DNA of 64,000 bases from Negativicoccus succinicivorans (GTDB lineage: Bacteria > Bacillota > Negativicutes > Veillonellales > Negativicoccaceae), in NCBI RefSeq assembly GCF_014207605.1, contig NZ_JACHHI010000003.1, positions 207,728 through 271,727 on the forward strand, given 5' to 3'. The notes under the pieces are model-generated. The model had not been told where the DNA came from and searched no databases. It worked only from the letters and a program-made list of their open reading frames with translations. Positions 8,389-17,171 of this stretch are shown here, piece after piece. The translations under genes were made by a program, and so were the position numbers. Position 1 is the stretch's first letter, and every line of letters starts with the position of its first letter.

Positions 8389-8784
8389 ATGGAAACGAAG
8401 AAAACGAACGAACCGACGGTAACCTATACGAGTGACAAAATTGAGGCGCTGTTCCAGAGCTTCAAACACATGATTTCGGTGGAAACCGTCGTTGGCGAAG
8501 CGGTACATATCGGAGACACCACGCTCGTGCCTTTTGTGGACGTGGCATTCGGTTTCGGTACCGGCGGCGCCGGAACGAAAGGCGACGGCGCTGGTGGCGG
8601 CGGCAAAATGACGCCGACCGCGATTTTGGTCATCAAAGGTGACCGCGTGGAACTTTTCTCCGTGAAAGACGGCAACAAGAGCGGCGCCTTTGAAAAATTG
8701 CTAAACATGGTGCCGGAAATTATCGACAAAATGCGCAAAGACAAATTTATTTACATTAAGGAAGACGAAGAACTCCATCCTTGA
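8389..8784 (+). CDS. GerW/YtfJ family protein
   Basis: A 131-residue protein of the GerW (YtfJ) family. The glycine-rich core FGFGTGGAGTKGDGAGGGG is followed by ILVIKGDRVELFSV, and VETVVGEAVHIGDTTLVPF precedes it; all are family hallmarks. ATG 8389 is preferred over ATG 8383 because the AAGGAGG site would be only one base from the earlier codon. In Bacillus the protein is linked to spore germination. Homologues also occur in non-sporulating Firmicutes, so a general envelope role is possible. It forms an operon with the DUF2953 gene. Confidence 0.85.
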   Translation: METKKTNEPTVTYTSDKIEALFQSFKHMISVETVVGEAVHIGDTTLVPFVDVAFGFGTGGAGTKGDGAGGGGKMTPTAILVIKGDRVELFSVKDGNKSGAFEKLLNMVPEIIDKMRKDKFIYIKEDEELHP

Positions 8785-8865
8785 GTTCTCACGCGCCCCT
8801 AATTTGCGCGCTGTATCTCGATACGCTACACTATACGCAAGGCATAATGCCAAAAGGAGGCACGA

Positions 8866-9276
8866 ATGAAACAAAAAATGATAGCGCTCGCGCTCACCGG
8901 AGTGTTCGCATGCGGCACGATGCTGACCGCGGCGGCAGCCGGTATCGGCTACGTGAATCAGCAGGCTCTGATGCAGGCGCATCCGCGCATGATGAAAGCC
9001 CAGTTGACGCTGAAAGCGGAAACGCAAAAACAGCAGCAGAAGTTTGACAAAGAAGTTGTCAAACTGAAAGACGATAACGCGAAACGCGATCTCTACATGA
9101 AATTGCAGAGAGAATTATCGGAAAAAGAACAGGAACTGATAGGACCGATTATGCGGGATGTTCAAAAAGCGATCGAAAAAACCCGTCAGGAAAAAGGCTT
9201 GGACGCCATTCTGGATCGTGACGCGGTAGTGGCCGGCGGCCAAGACGTGACCGTGGACGTGCAGAAAAAATTTTAA
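8866..9276 (+). CDS. OmpH/Skp family periplasmic chaperone
   Basis: A 136-residue secreted protein. The signal peptide (residues 1 to about 25, ending LTAAAA) is followed by GIGYVNQQALMQAHP and a long helical, Gln/Lys/Glu-rich arm (about 45-105), the tentacle-like coiled coil of Skp/OmpH. Skp holds unfolded outer-membrane proteins in the periplasm. Its presence is the main evidence in this window for an outer membrane and hence for a diderm Firmicute. AAAGGAGG precedes the start and a terminator follows. Some relatives carry several copies elsewhere; only one is visible here. Confidence 0.85.
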   Translation: MKQKMIALALTGVFACGTMLTAAAAGIGYVNQQALMQAHPRMMKAQLTLKAETQKQQQKFDKEVVKLKDDNAKRDLYMKLQRELSEKEQELIGPIMRDVQKAIEKTRQEKGLDAILDRDAVVAGGQDVTVDVQKKF

Positions 9277-9286
9277 GCCGTAACAT

Positions 9287-9315
9287 AAAAAACACCTCAT
9301 GCGAGGTGTTTTTTT
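9287..9315 (+). terminator. Terminator after ompH
   Basis: Stem AACACCTC/GAGGTGTT followed by T7. Confidence 0.9.
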
Positions 9316-9523
9316 GTGCCGCGAAAGGTTTACGGCAAGCGGCAACCTTTTCGCAACATAAAGAGTGATTGTCAGTCGGCGATGGGAAATTACCGCACGA
9401 CGTGCGGATTCGGAAAAAATTTCTACACGCGTCGCTGTCAACTTGCGCGCGAGGAGTGGTAGAAAAATTTGGAGAAATTATAAGGTCGCAACAAAAAATT
9501 CGCGCATGGATTTCGCATCCGAC

Positions 9524-9551
9524 TTTACATAAAAATGATCTGTGCTATACT
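9524..9551 (+). promoter_or_regulatory. Promoter of the pan operon
   Basis: TTTACA, 16-bp spacer, TATACT; about 120 bp upstream of panD. The stretch 9316-9523 shows no gene. Confidence 0.7.
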
Positions 9552-9559
9552 GAACAACG

Positions 9560-9655
9560 GAGATAGTATTCGCTTGAAACTATACTCATTTTGACCCGTA
9601 GTTCATGCCCTTCGTAAGTAGTCATGGGCGCTTTTCGAGCGCGCATGATTTTTTT
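9560..9655 (+). promoter_or_regulatory. Structured panD leader with intrinsic terminator (candidate attenuator)
   Basis: The first hairpin (9560-9587) pairs GAGATAGT with ACTAT-A-CTC and leaves one bulged A. The second (9622-9648) has arms TCATG and CATGA around an inner GCGCT/AGCGC stem with a single G-G mismatch, and is directly followed by T7. It is a textbook intrinsic terminator located 18 bp before the panD start codon. An upstream TTCATGC (9602-9608) could compete for the GCATGA arm. Such placement implies premature termination control of panD-panC. The pan RNA motif of Firmicutes is one possibility; its consensus was not verified. Confidence 0.55.
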
Positions 9656-9673
9656 ATTGCAAGGGGGGAACCA

Positions 9674-10066
9674 ATGACGATTTCCATGTTACAGGGAAAA
9701 ATCCACCGGGCCACCGTAACCCAGGCGGAATTAGATTATGTAGGAAGCATTACGGTAGACAGTGCATTATTAGAAGCCGCCGGTATTCAAGAATACCAGG
9801 CAGTGCAGATCGTGGACGTGAATAACGGCCAACGTTTCAGCACGTATACCATTGCCGGTGAAGCCGGCAGCGGCGTGATTTGCTTAAACGGCGCAGCCGC
9901 CCGCTGCGTCAGCGTCGGGGATAAGATCATTATCATGGCGTACGCCGACCTCACACCCGAAGAGGCGTCACAGCACCGACCGACCGTCGTATTTGTAGAG
10001 GAAGACAACCGTATTCATCGCGTAACCGATTATGAACAGCACGGCAGGTTAAGCGACCAGGCATAG
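9674..10066 (+). CDS. panD: Aspartate 1-decarboxylase proenzyme
   Basis: A 130-residue enzyme that converts L-aspartate to beta-alanine for pantothenate and CoA. The self-cleavage site Gly24-Ser25 (in [10 protein letters not shown]) is at the canonical position; Ser25 becomes the pyruvoyl cofactor. [20 protein letters not shown] and the HRPTVVFV tail are typical. ATG 9674, preceded by AAGGGGGG, gives the normal family length. panC follows 54 bp later and the leader may attenuate both genes. Confidence 0.96.
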   Translation: MTISMLQGKIHRATVTQAELDYVGSITVDSALLEAAGIQEYQAVQIVDVNNGQRFSTYTIAGEAGSGVICLNGAAARCVSVGDKIIIMAYADLTPEEASQHRPTVVFVEEDNRIHRVTDYEQHGRLSDQA

Positions 10067-10120
10067 GACTGCGGGGTCAAAAGAGGCTATCTTCCAATCT
10101 ACTGAAAAGGACGGATATCC

Positions 10121-10972
10121 ATGCAAATTTGTACTACCGTTGCCGAGGTGCGCGCCTTAGTCGACGCCTGGCACAAAGAGGGAAAAACCGTCGGTCTCGT
10201 GCCGACGATGGGCTTTCTGCATGAAGGCCATGAAAGTTTGATTCAAAAAGCGGTCGCGGAAAATGACTGCGTAGTCGTTTCCGATTTTGTCAATCCGACG
10301 CAGTTCGGACCGCAGGAAGATTTGGAAGCGTATCCGCGCGATTTCGCGCAGGATAAAGCGCGTTGTGAAAAAAATGGCGCCGCGGCGATTTTTCATCCGA
10401 CGCCGGAAGAGATGTACCACGATCCGGCGGCGTATGTCAATATCGAGGGATTGTCGTCGACATTGTGCGGCAAGTCGCGCCCGATTCATTTTCGCGGCGT
10501 GTGCACGGTCGTCAGCAAATTATTTAATATTGTCCGGCCGGAGCGGGCGTACTTTGGCGAGAAAGACGCCCAGCAATTAGCGATTATTCGCAAGATGGTC
10601 ACGGATTTGAATTTTCCGGTGACGATTGTCGGTTGCCCGATCGTGCGCGAAGCGGACGGTTTGGCGAAATCGTCCCGCAACACGTATTTGAGCGCGGCGG
10701 AACGTCGCGCCGCGTTGTGCCTGTCGCAAGCGGTGAAAAAAGGTCAGCAAACGATCGCGCCGAAGATGACGGCGGCCGATGTATTGCAGCCGATGCGTGA
10801 GATTTTGGACAATGAACCGCTCGCCCGTGTGGATTATTTGGAAATGGTGGACGCGCAAACCATGCAGCCTGCAGATCGCGTTGACAGGGCTGTTTTGGTC
10901 GCGATGGCCGTGTATATCGGCAAAACGCGTCTCATTGATAATTTCTCGTTCGATCCGGCAGGTGCGCGATGA
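10121..10972 (+). CDS. panC: Pantothenate synthetase
   Basis: A 283-residue ATP-dependent ligase joining pantoate and beta-alanine. The nucleotide-binding HxGH-type motif is at 34-37 (MGFLHEGHESL), the KSSRN motif (equivalent of KMSKS) near 185, and FVNPTQFGPQEDL, RGVCTVVSKLFNI and YFGEKDAQQL are all intact. AAAGGACGG precedes the start. The stop overlaps the start of the BASS transporter gene (ATGA), so the two are translationally coupled. panB and panE, which make pantoate, are not in the window. Confidence 0.96.
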   Translation: MQICTTVAEVRALVDAWHKEGKTVGLVPTMGFLHEGHESLIQKAVAENDCVVVSDFVNPTQFGPQEDLEAYPRDFAQDKARCEKNGAAAIFHPTPEEMYHDPAAYVNIEGLSSTLCGKSRPIHFRGVCTVVSKLFNIVRPERAYFGEKDAQQLAIIRKMVTDLNFPVTIVGCPIVREADGLAKSSRNTYLSAAERRAALCLSQAVKKGQQTIAPKMTAADVLQPMREILDNEPLARVDYLEMVDAQTMQPADRVDRAVLVAMAVYIGKTRLIDNFSFDPAGAR

Positions 10973-11946
10973 AAACGATCGTGAAGATCACCGGCGCGCT
11001 CACGCGCTACATCGGCGCCATCATCATCATTTTCACGGCGTGGGCCTTTTGGCAACCGGAATTATTCGGTTGGGCGGTACAGTATACCGCTTGGTTTTTA
11101 GGCGCGGCGATGTTCGGCATGGGGCTTTCCATTCACGCCGAAGATTTCGCCGTTGTGTTCGCCCGTCCGCGGGAAGTGCTTTTGGGCGTGGCGTTGCAGT
11201 ATACGGTGATGCCGGTCGCCGCGTGGGCGTTGGCGGCCGGCTTGGGATTGCCGACGGACTTGGCGCTCGGCGTCATTTTGGTCGGTTGCTGCCCGGGCGG
11301 CACGGCGAGTAACGTCATTACGTACATCGCCGGCGGCGACGTCGCGCTTTCGGTCGGCATGACGATCGTCTCGACGCTTTTGGCGCCGCTGGCCACGCCG
11401 TTCTTGGTGTTCGGTCTCGCCGGTGCGTGGGTCAATGTTTCGCTTTGGGCGATGATTATTTCCGTCGTCAAAGTGGTCTTGATTCCGGTCCTGCTCGGTC
11501 TTTTGCTGCACACGCTGTTCCGTTCCAAAATCAAACCGGTACAGGATGTTTTCCCGTTGGTTTCGGTCGCGGCGATCGTTTTCATCATCGCCGGTATCGT
11601 GGCGGTGAACCGCGAAAAAGTGTTGACGAGCGGTCTGATTGTGATCGGTTTAGTGGCGATTCACAACATGGTCGGTCTCGGCCTCGGCTACTTGGCCGCG
11701 CGGCAAGCGAAAGCGTCGTACGCCAAAACAACGGCGATCGCGATCGAAGTCGGCATGCAAAACAGCGGTCTTGCGATTGCGCTGGCGACGGCGAACTTCG
11801 CCGCCAATCCGTTGGCGACTTTGCCCGGCGCGATCTTCAGCGTTTGGCACAACATTTCCGGCTCGCTCTTTGCCAGCTATCGTCGTCGGGAAGAACCGGA
11901 TACAGCAAAGGATTCGGTCGAACAGTTGCCCTGGGAAACAGAGTAA
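10969..11946 (+). CDS. BASS family transporter, possible ketopantoate/pantoate importer
   Basis: A 325-residue membrane protein with nine or ten hydrophobic segments, of the bile acid:sodium symporter superfamily. Family motifs are VGCCPGGTASNVITYIAGGDVALSV and, later, TTAIAIEVGMQNSGLAIALA. It overlaps panC by 4 bp. In enterobacteria the BASS protein PanS imports ketopantoate or pantoate, so the coupling to panC argues for the same role. The substrate is an inference from context; other BASS members carry bile acids or pyruvate. Confidence 0.82.
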   Translation: MKTIVKITGALTRYIGAIIIIFTAWAFWQPELFGWAVQYTAWFLGAAMFGMGLSIHAEDFAVVFARPREVLLGVALQYTVMPVAAWALAAGLGLPTDLALGVILVGCCPGGTASNVITYIAGGDVALSVGMTIVSTLLAPLATPFLVFGLAGAWVNVSLWAMIISVVKVVLIPVLLGLLLHTLFRSKIKPVQDVFPLVSVAAIVFIIAGIVAVNREKVLTSGLIVIGLVAIHNMVGLGLGYLAARQAKASYAKTTAIAIEVGMQNSGLAIALATANFAANPLATLPGAIFSVWHNISGSLFASYRRREEPDTAKDSVEQLPWETE

Positions 11947-11952
11947 GCATAT

Positions 11953-11983
11953 AAAAAAAGACTCTCCGCGGAGAGTCTTTTTT
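11953..11983. terminator. Terminator after the pan operon, shared with the minus-strand gene
   Basis: AAGACTCTCCGCGGAGAGTCTT, perfectly self-complementary, with A7 and T-run flanks. Confidence 0.9.
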
Positions 11984-11995
11984 GTTGCGTCAAAT

Positions 11996-12382
11996 TCAGA
12001 TAAACATCGGATACACGAAAATTTGAATCAAGCGCGCGATGCCGACGTAGATTGCGAACGCGGCGGCAATGTGCAGCACGTGAAATTTTTTATTTTGCGG
12101 CTGCGGGCGATCCGGCAGCCAAATCAGAAAAATCGCGTACGCGAGCGACAGAATCGGCACGAGCATGATGTACACGTATTCCACCGGCCGACCGACGCGA
12201 CTGAGACGCATGCCGACGGCGAAGAAAAGAATTGCCACGCCGATGTTGCCGATGAGATTTAGGGGGAAGGATGTGGGGATAAGATCCATGAGCGTCATTG
12301 CGCCCATTACGACACCTGTGATAAGACCGCAGATATATGTCGTGCGGCCAAAGCCGTTTTGATAATCCGATTGGGTAGCCAT
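11996..12382 (-). CDS. Small four-helix membrane protein, unknown function
   Basis: A 128-residue protein with four predicted membrane segments: about residues 15-32, 40-56, 68-88 and 100-125. The third is flanked by VGRPVEYVYIM and followed by the polar loop PDRPQPQNKK. No motif was recognised. It begins 20 bp after the MFS transporter on the same strand, so the two are probably cotranscribed. A ribosome site (AAAAGAGGT) precedes the start. Confidence 0.65.
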   Translation of the reverse strand: MATQSDYQNGFGRTTYICGLITGVVMGAMTLMDLIPTSFPLNLIGNIGVAILFFAVGMRLSRVGRPVEYVYIMLVPILSLAYAIFLIWLPDRPQPQNKKFHVLHIAAAFAIYVGIARLIQIFVYPMFI

Positions 12383-12402
12383 ATATACCTCTTTTCAAAA
12401 TA

Positions 12403-13560
12403 TCAGCGAGCGTCTTCGCCCACTTTGGTAAAATGCAACGCATGGTAGCCGCACAACGCGAGCAACAAGCACGCGCCGATAAAATACGACAGCAGCGGCG
12501 GCCAGCTTCCGTACATGCCGTACAACGCGCCCACGCCGACCGGTCCGATCGCCGCTAAAAGATACGCGATTGCCTGACCGACGCCGGAAAGGCGCGACGC
12601 GATCAGAGGGTTCGCGGCGCGTACCGCGAAGGCGAGCATGCACAGACTGAACGTGGCGCCGGCGGCCAGCGCGATCCAAGTGATCGCCGCCGTCAGATAT
12701 AACGGCGTTTGCGCGGCAAATACGAAATAAAAACCCGTAAGATATATCAGACCCGCCGCCGCGCCGTAGTGACGGCGATAGCGCCCCTGCGCCAAAAGCG
12801 GCGTCAAAAGGGAAGCGGGCAAACTGATCAGCTGAAACAGAAACGAATAGTAACCGCCGAGCGCCATATCGTAACCTTTCGCGACGACCCAATACGGCAA
12901 CCACGTGACCAGCGAAAAATAGACCAGAGATTGCAAACCCATAAACAACGCGACCCACCACGCTGCATAGTGGGAAAAGACCGCGCGAATGGAAAGCTCT
13001 TTATGCGCACGCGCCGTCGGTCGCCGATTCGGTAATGAAAACCACAGTCCCGCGCCCACCACCGCCGTCGCCGCCCAGGAGGCGCACACGAGTTGCCAGC
13101 CGTAATGCGCGGCGAGCGGAATCACAATCGCATTGCTGACGGCATTCATACCGTTCATCGCGACGACAAAAATACCGGTCGCCAGCGCCGTATGCTCGGG
13201 ATACCAAACTTTGGTGAGCGTCGGTAAAAGCACATTGCCGATCGCGACGCCCGCCGAAAGCAGCACGGTTCCGGCGAAGAGACCGGTGATGCCCGCGTAC
13301 GAACGCAGGACAGCGCCTGCCGCCAACAACACCATCGCGCCGCCGAACAGTCGCGTCATGCCGCAACGGGGAATCCAGTTGCCGACAAAAGGCGATACCG
13401 CCGCAAATACCAGCAGCGGCAGTGTCGTCAGCATCCCGATCGTCGCGTGCGACAGACCGAAGTGCGCCTGCAACACCAGCAACAACGGCGTCAGCATCAA
13501 AAACGAAGCGCGTAAATGCAGCGTGCTCCAACCCAATACCACGCCATGTTGTAAATTCAT
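12403..13560 (-). CDS. MFS transporter, CynX/NimT-like
   Basis: A 385-residue, 12-helix major facilitator. The N-terminal LRASFLMLTPLLLVLQAHFGLS and LTTLPLLVFAAVSPFVG resemble the CynX/NimT (cyanate/2-nitroimidazole-type) branch. The start at 13560 (MNLQHG) has GGGGTG upstream and gives normal family length. A longer frame to 13683 would add 41 polar residues across AT-rich DNA and is rejected. Substrate unknown. It leads a two-gene unit with the four-helix protein. Confidence 0.75.
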   Translation of the reverse strand: MNLQHGVVLGWSTLHLRASFLMLTPLLLVLQAHFGLSHATIGMLTTLPLLVFAAVSPFVGNWIPRCGMTRLFGGAMVLLAAGAVLRSYAGITGLFAGTVLLSAGVAIGNVLLPTLTKVWYPEHTALATGIFVVAMNGMNAVSNAIVIPLAAHYGWQLVCASWAATAVVGAGLWFSLPNRRPTARAHKELSIRAVFSHYAAWWVALFMGLQSLVYFSLVTWLPYWVVAKGYDMALGGYYSFLFQLISLPASLLTPLLAQGRYRRHYGAAAGLIYLTGFYFVFAAQTPLYLTAAITWIALAAGATFSLCMLAFAVRAANPLIASRLSGVGQAIAYLLAAIGPVGVGALYGMYGSWPPLLSYFIGACLLLALCGYHALHFTKVGEDAR

Positions 13561-13785
13561 TTTACACCCCTTAATCGATACCTCTATCGTATAAAAGCGC
13601 GGGCATTCTGTCAAACATAGTGAAAGTCTCGCGATACAAGAATAAAAACTTGAATTTCCGTGGAATTTTTGCAAAATTTTCACATAGTTAAAAAATAGAA
13701 ATAAATACGTTTAATAAAAATATTTTTTCCTCACAAATGTGCTATAATCAACATATATTCAATTTTTAGCGAGAAAGGGGTTTAT

Positions 13786-16236
13786 ATGGCAACAGAATGG
13801 CAACACGGCGCCATCGTACCCGTGGATATTGAAGAACAAATGCGCACCAGCTACATCGATTACGCGATGAGCGTTATCGTGATGCGCGCGCTGCCGGATG
13901 TCCGCGACGGTTTTAAACCGGTACACCGGCGCATTCTTTACGCGATGCATGAAGGCGGTCTCACCGCCAATAAACCGTATCGTAAATCCGCGCGTGTCGT
14001 CGGTGACGTCTTAGGTAAATACCACCCGCACAGCGACTCGGCCGTTTACGATGCGACGGTGCGTTTGGCGCAGGATTTCTCGACGCGGTATCCGCTGGTT
14101 GACGGCCACGGCAACTTCGGTTCCGTCGACGGCGACTCACCGGCGGCGATGCGTTACACGGAAGTCCGCCTGGCCAAAATCGCGCAGGAAATGCTCGAAG
14201 ATTTGGAAAAAAATACCGTCGACTTCATGCCGAACTACGACGAATCCTTGCAGGAACCGGTCGTTTTACCGTCGAAGATTCCGAACCTTTTGGTCAACGG
14301 TTCGTACGGTATCGCCGTCGGCATGGCGACGAACATTCCGCCGCACAACTTGGGGGAAGTGGTTGACGGTCTCTGCCTTTTGATCGACGATCCGAATACG
14401 CCGATCGAAACCTTGATGAAACACATCAAGGGACCGGACTTTCCGACCGGCGGTCTGATTCAGGGCCGCGAAGGCATTAAAAAAGCGTATACCACCGGCC
14501 GCGGCGCGATTAAAGTGCGCGCGCGCGTCGAAATCGAGGAGATGGCGAAAGGGAAAAACCGGATCGTCGTCACCGAAATTCCGTACCAGGTCAACAAAGC
14601 GCGCGTCGTCGAAACGATCGCGAAACTCTCGCGCGACAAGATCTTGGACGGCATCACTGCTTTGCGCGATGAATCCGACCGCAACGGCATGCGCATCGTC
14701 ATTGAACTGCGCAGCGACATCGACCCGCAGATCATGCTGAACAACCTGTACAAACATACGCAGCTGCAGGAAACATTCGGCGTGATTATGCTCGCTTTGG
14801 TCGACGGTCACCCGCGCGTCTTGACTTTGAAACAAATGCTCGAGTACTATCTCCTGCATCAAAAAGAAGTCATCACCCGTCGCAGTCAGTACGAACTCGA
14901 CCGCGCCCGCGCTCGCGAGCATATCGTTGAAGGCTTGTTGATCGCGCTCGATCATATCGACGCCATCATCAAAACGATCCGCGCGTCCGAAACCGATGAG
15001 ATCGCGAAAAACGCGTTGATGGAAAACTTCGGACTGTCTGAAAAACAATCGCTTGCGATTCTCGACATGCGCTTGCGTCGTTTGACCGGACTCGAACGTG
15101 AAAAACTCGAAGCGGAATATCAGGACTTGAAAGAACGGATTGAATACCTGCTCGGCCTTTTGGGTGACGAAGCCAAAGTCATGCAGGTCGTCAAAGAAGA
15201 ACTGCTCGACGTCAAACAGCGATTCACGGACGAACGTCGCAGTGAAATTGTCCGCGATGAATCCGGTTTGGACGATTTGGATCTGATCCCCGACGAACCG
15301 ATGATCATCACGCTCACGCAGCAGGGTTATATTAAACGCATGCATGCGAATACCTACCGCACGCAGCGCAAAGGCGGCGCCGGCATCACGGGCATCAAGA
15401 CAAAAGATGACGATTTTGTCACTAAAGTGCTCACGACATCGACGCACAACACGCTGCTCTTCTTTACCACCGCCGGTCGCGTTTACAAACTGGTCGCCAA
15501 CGACATTCCGAAAGCGTCCACGCGTACCGCTCGCGGCACGCACCTCGTCAACTGCATTCCGGCGTTGGAGAAAGGGGAACAGGTCACCGAAATTTACGAC
15601 ATCTCGTCGTTCGCGAATTACGAATACCTGCTTATGGTCACTCGCCAAGGATTTGTCAAAAAGACGCTCCTTTCCGAATACACCAACGTGCGGCAGAGTG
15701 GCCTGATCGCCATCAACCTGCGCGACGGCGACGAACTCATCAAAGTCGTCACCACCACCGGCGATGATCACATCATCATCGGCACCAAGACCGGCATGGC
15801 CATTGTCTTCTCCGAAGCCGATGTCAATCCGACCGGTCGCGCTTCGCTCGGCGTCATCGGCGTCCGCTTCAAACAGGGCAGCCAAGATGAAGTCGTCGGC
15901 GCCGACGTCTTGACTTCAACTGATGAAGTCCTCACGCTCAGCAGTGACGCCTACGCCAAACGCAACAAAGCCACCGCGTACAGCGTACAGCAACGCGGCG
16001 GCCAAGGCGCGCGCAACTTCAAGAAAGGCAGCACCGTTGTCGGACTTCTGACCGTCAAAGGCAACGAGGAAATGCTCGTCATCACCGAAAGCGGCATCGT
16101 CATCCGCGTTCCGGTCGACTCCATCAGTCTGAAAAAAGGCAAGAACACCATCGGCGTCAAAGTCCAGCGCTTGGACGAAACCGATCGCATCGCCTCCGTC
16201 GCTCTCGCTCCCATGGAAGAAACGGAAGAAGACTGA
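13786..16236 (+). CDS. gyrA: DNA gyrase subunit A
   Basis: An 816-residue type II topoisomerase subunit that cuts and rejoins DNA during supercoiling. The winged-helix region, catalytic Tyr124 ([10 protein letters not shown]), coiled coil and six-bladed C-terminal pinwheel are all present. A GyrA-box-like QRKGGAG (near residue 527) marks it as GyrA rather than ParC. In the quinolone-determining region the motif reads [10 protein letters not shown]: the residue equal to E. coli Gly81 is Ser (local Ser83), while Ser83 and Asp87 equivalents are kept. gyrB is not adjacent. TATAAT lies at 13743-13748, with a weak -35. Confidence 0.96.
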   Translation: MATEWQHGAIVPVDIEEQMRTSYIDYAMSVIVMRALPDVRDGFKPVHRRILYAMHEGGLTANKPYRKSARVVGDVLGKYHPHSDSAVYDATVRLAQDFSTRYPLVDGHGNFGSVDGDSPAAMRYTEVRLAKIAQEMLEDLEKNTVDFMPNYDESLQEPVVLPSKIPNLLVNGSYGIAVGMATNIPPHNLGEVVDGLCLLIDDPNTPIETLMKHIKGPDFPTGGLIQGREGIKKAYTTGRGAIKVRARVEIEEMAKGKNRIVVTEIPYQVNKARVVETIAKLSRDKILDGITALRDESDRNGMRIVIELRSDIDPQIMLNNLYKHTQLQETFGVIMLALVDGHPRVLTLKQMLEYYLLHQKEVITRRSQYELDRARAREHIVEGLLIALDHIDAIIKTIRASETDEIAKNALMENFGLSEKQSLAILDMRLRRLTGLEREKLEAEYQDLKERIEYLLGLLGDEAKVMQVVKEELLDVKQRFTDERRSEIVRDESGLDDLDLIPDEPMIITLTQQGYIKRMHANTYRTQRKGGAGITGIKTKDDDFVTKVLTTSTHNTLLFFTTAGRVYKLVANDIPKASTRTARGTHLVNCIPALEKGEQVTEIYDISSFANYEYLLMVTRQGFVKKTLLSEYTNVRQSGLIAINLRDGDELIKVVTTTGDDHIIIGTKTGMAIVFSEADVNPTGRASLGVIGVRFKQGSQDEVVGADVLTSTDEVLTLSSDAYAKRNKATAYSVQQRGGQGARNFKKGSTVVGLLTVKGNEEMLVITESGIVIRVPVDSISLKKGKNTIGVKVQRLDETDRIASVALAPMEETEED

Positions 16237-16251
16237 AAATAAATATGCAAT

Positions 16252-16277
16252 AAAAAAGCCCCCGCGGGGGCTTTTTT
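16252..16277 (+). terminator. Terminator after gyrA
   Basis: AAAAGCCCCCGCGGGGGCTTTTTT; perfect stem with T-run. Confidence 0.9.
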
Positions 16278-16350
16278 ATTTTAGCAAACTTTTGCCGAAT
16301 CTAAAAAATAACTTTACAATCTTAAATATATATCTTTCTAAAAGTCTATA

Positions 16351-16384
16351 ATTCTAACATTCTATCATTCTTAAATGTTAGAAT
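16351..16384. repeat. Palindromic element left of the lipoprotein gene
   Basis: ATTCTAACATT and AATGTTAGAAT form perfect 11-bp arms around a 12-base spacer in very AT-rich DNA. A shared TTCTAACAT core recurs on the other side of the gene at 16892-16900. Confidence 0.6.
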
Positions 16385-16404
16385 GTTAAGGTATTTAAGC
16401 AAAC

Positions 16405-16430
16405 AAAAAAGGACGGGCATCCGTCCTTTT
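16405..16430 (-). terminator. Terminator after the lipoprotein gene
   Basis: AAGGACGG/CCGTCCTT stem with T-run on the minus strand. Confidence 0.85.
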
Positions 16431-16441
16431 AAAATGCGTTT

Positions 16442-16852
16442 TTATTCAAAAAGATGTTGATACTGTTTCATCTCTGAATTACTAAGTTTTTTATAAGTAT
16501 ATTCAACACTCGCCCCACTGAAAGAACGAGCTGTTCTGGTTATTGAGGTATAGTCTTTATTAAAAAATAAATCCGGAGGAGTTATTTTGTCCTGTTCTAA
16601 AGCTTTTTTTTCAATATTTAATACTACCCGGCCTGCCCAATCTTTTTCCATTTTTGTTCGTTCTCGATTACTTATAAAAAGTGAACAATCATATGCATTA
16701 TCACCAACACTTTTTAAAACTATTGCTCCAGCTGGTTGATTATTATCATCTAAACCTAAATACGTTCCCGACACATCCGGCGTACTGCTGCATCCGGCAA
16801 TAAAGAAGGCCATACACAATACCGTTAAAAATCCTACCATTTTTTTGATCAT
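16442..16852 (-). CDS. Putative lipoprotein, unknown function, low GC
   Basis: A 136-residue protein with a lipoprotein signal peptide: Lys-rich start, hydrophobic core and lipobox FIAGC (Cys at about residue 21). The mature part is polar (GTYLGLDDNNQPAGAIVLKS), with no recognised domain. Base composition is much more AT-rich than its neighbours, and palindromes sharing TTCTAACAT flank it, so recent acquisition is likely. AGGAGG lies just upstream. It is probably anchored in a membrane facing the periplasm. Confidence 0.7.
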   Translation of the reverse strand: MIKKMVGFLTVLCMAFFIAGCSSTPDVSGTYLGLDDNNQPAGAIVLKSVGDNAYDCSLFISNRERTKMEKDWAGRVVLNIEKKALEQDKITPPDLFFNKDYTSITRTARSFSGASVEYTYKKLSNSEMKQYQHLFE

Positions 16853-16872
16853 AATGTCCTCCTAAGTTTTTT

Positions 16873-16902
16873 AGATGTTAAAATAGTAAGCTTCTAACAT
16901 CT
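16873..16902. repeat. Palindromic element right of the lipoprotein gene
   Basis: AGATGTTA and TAACATCT are 8-bp arms around a 14-base loop; related to the element at 16351-16384 through TTCTAACAT. Confidence 0.5.
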
Positions 16903-16989
16903 TAACATTTATTATGTTTTAATTATATCATCTTAAAAGGAAGATGCAATTTTATAAAAAATTAACTCGCAGTATTTATTTCGCGCAGC

Positions 16990-17013
16990 AAAAAAGCGCG
17001 ACAGGGTCGCGCT
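16990..17013 (-). terminator. Terminator of tRNA-Ser
   Basis: AGCGCGAC/GTCGCGCT arms with a three-base loop, followed by a T-run on the minus strand. Confidence 0.8.
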
Positions 17014-17031
17014 CTGTTTGTTGGTTAAAAA

Positions 17032-17120
17032 TGGCGGAGAGGGTGGGATTCGAACCCACGGCCCCTTGCGGGATCACCGGTTTTCAAGACCGGCTCCTTA
17101 AACCACTCGGACACCTCTCC
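17032..17120 (-). tRNA. tRNA-Ser (anticodon UGA)
   Basis: On the minus strand the gene begins GGAGAGGTGTCCGAGTGG and ends with a GTTCGAATCCC T-arm, CCTCTCC acceptor strand, G discriminator and an encoded CCA. The anticodon loop CTTGAAA reads UGA (decodes UCA). A long variable arm (GATCCCGCAAGGGGCC region) fits the serine class. Confidence 0.95.
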
Positions 17121-17171
17121 AAGGTTGTGACTTCTCTATTTTACCGAAATCGCTGCCCAAAAGAAAGAAAA

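Noticed and set aside
14266..15885. 539-residue open frame on the minus strand
   Set aside because: It lies entirely antisense to gyrA, has no ribosome site or family similarity, and is a by-product of GC-rich codon use.
16980..17120. Integration (att) site of a genomic island at tRNA-Ser
   Set aside because: No integrase gene and no repeated 3' tRNA fragment was noticed nearby, so only the small low-GC cassette is reported.
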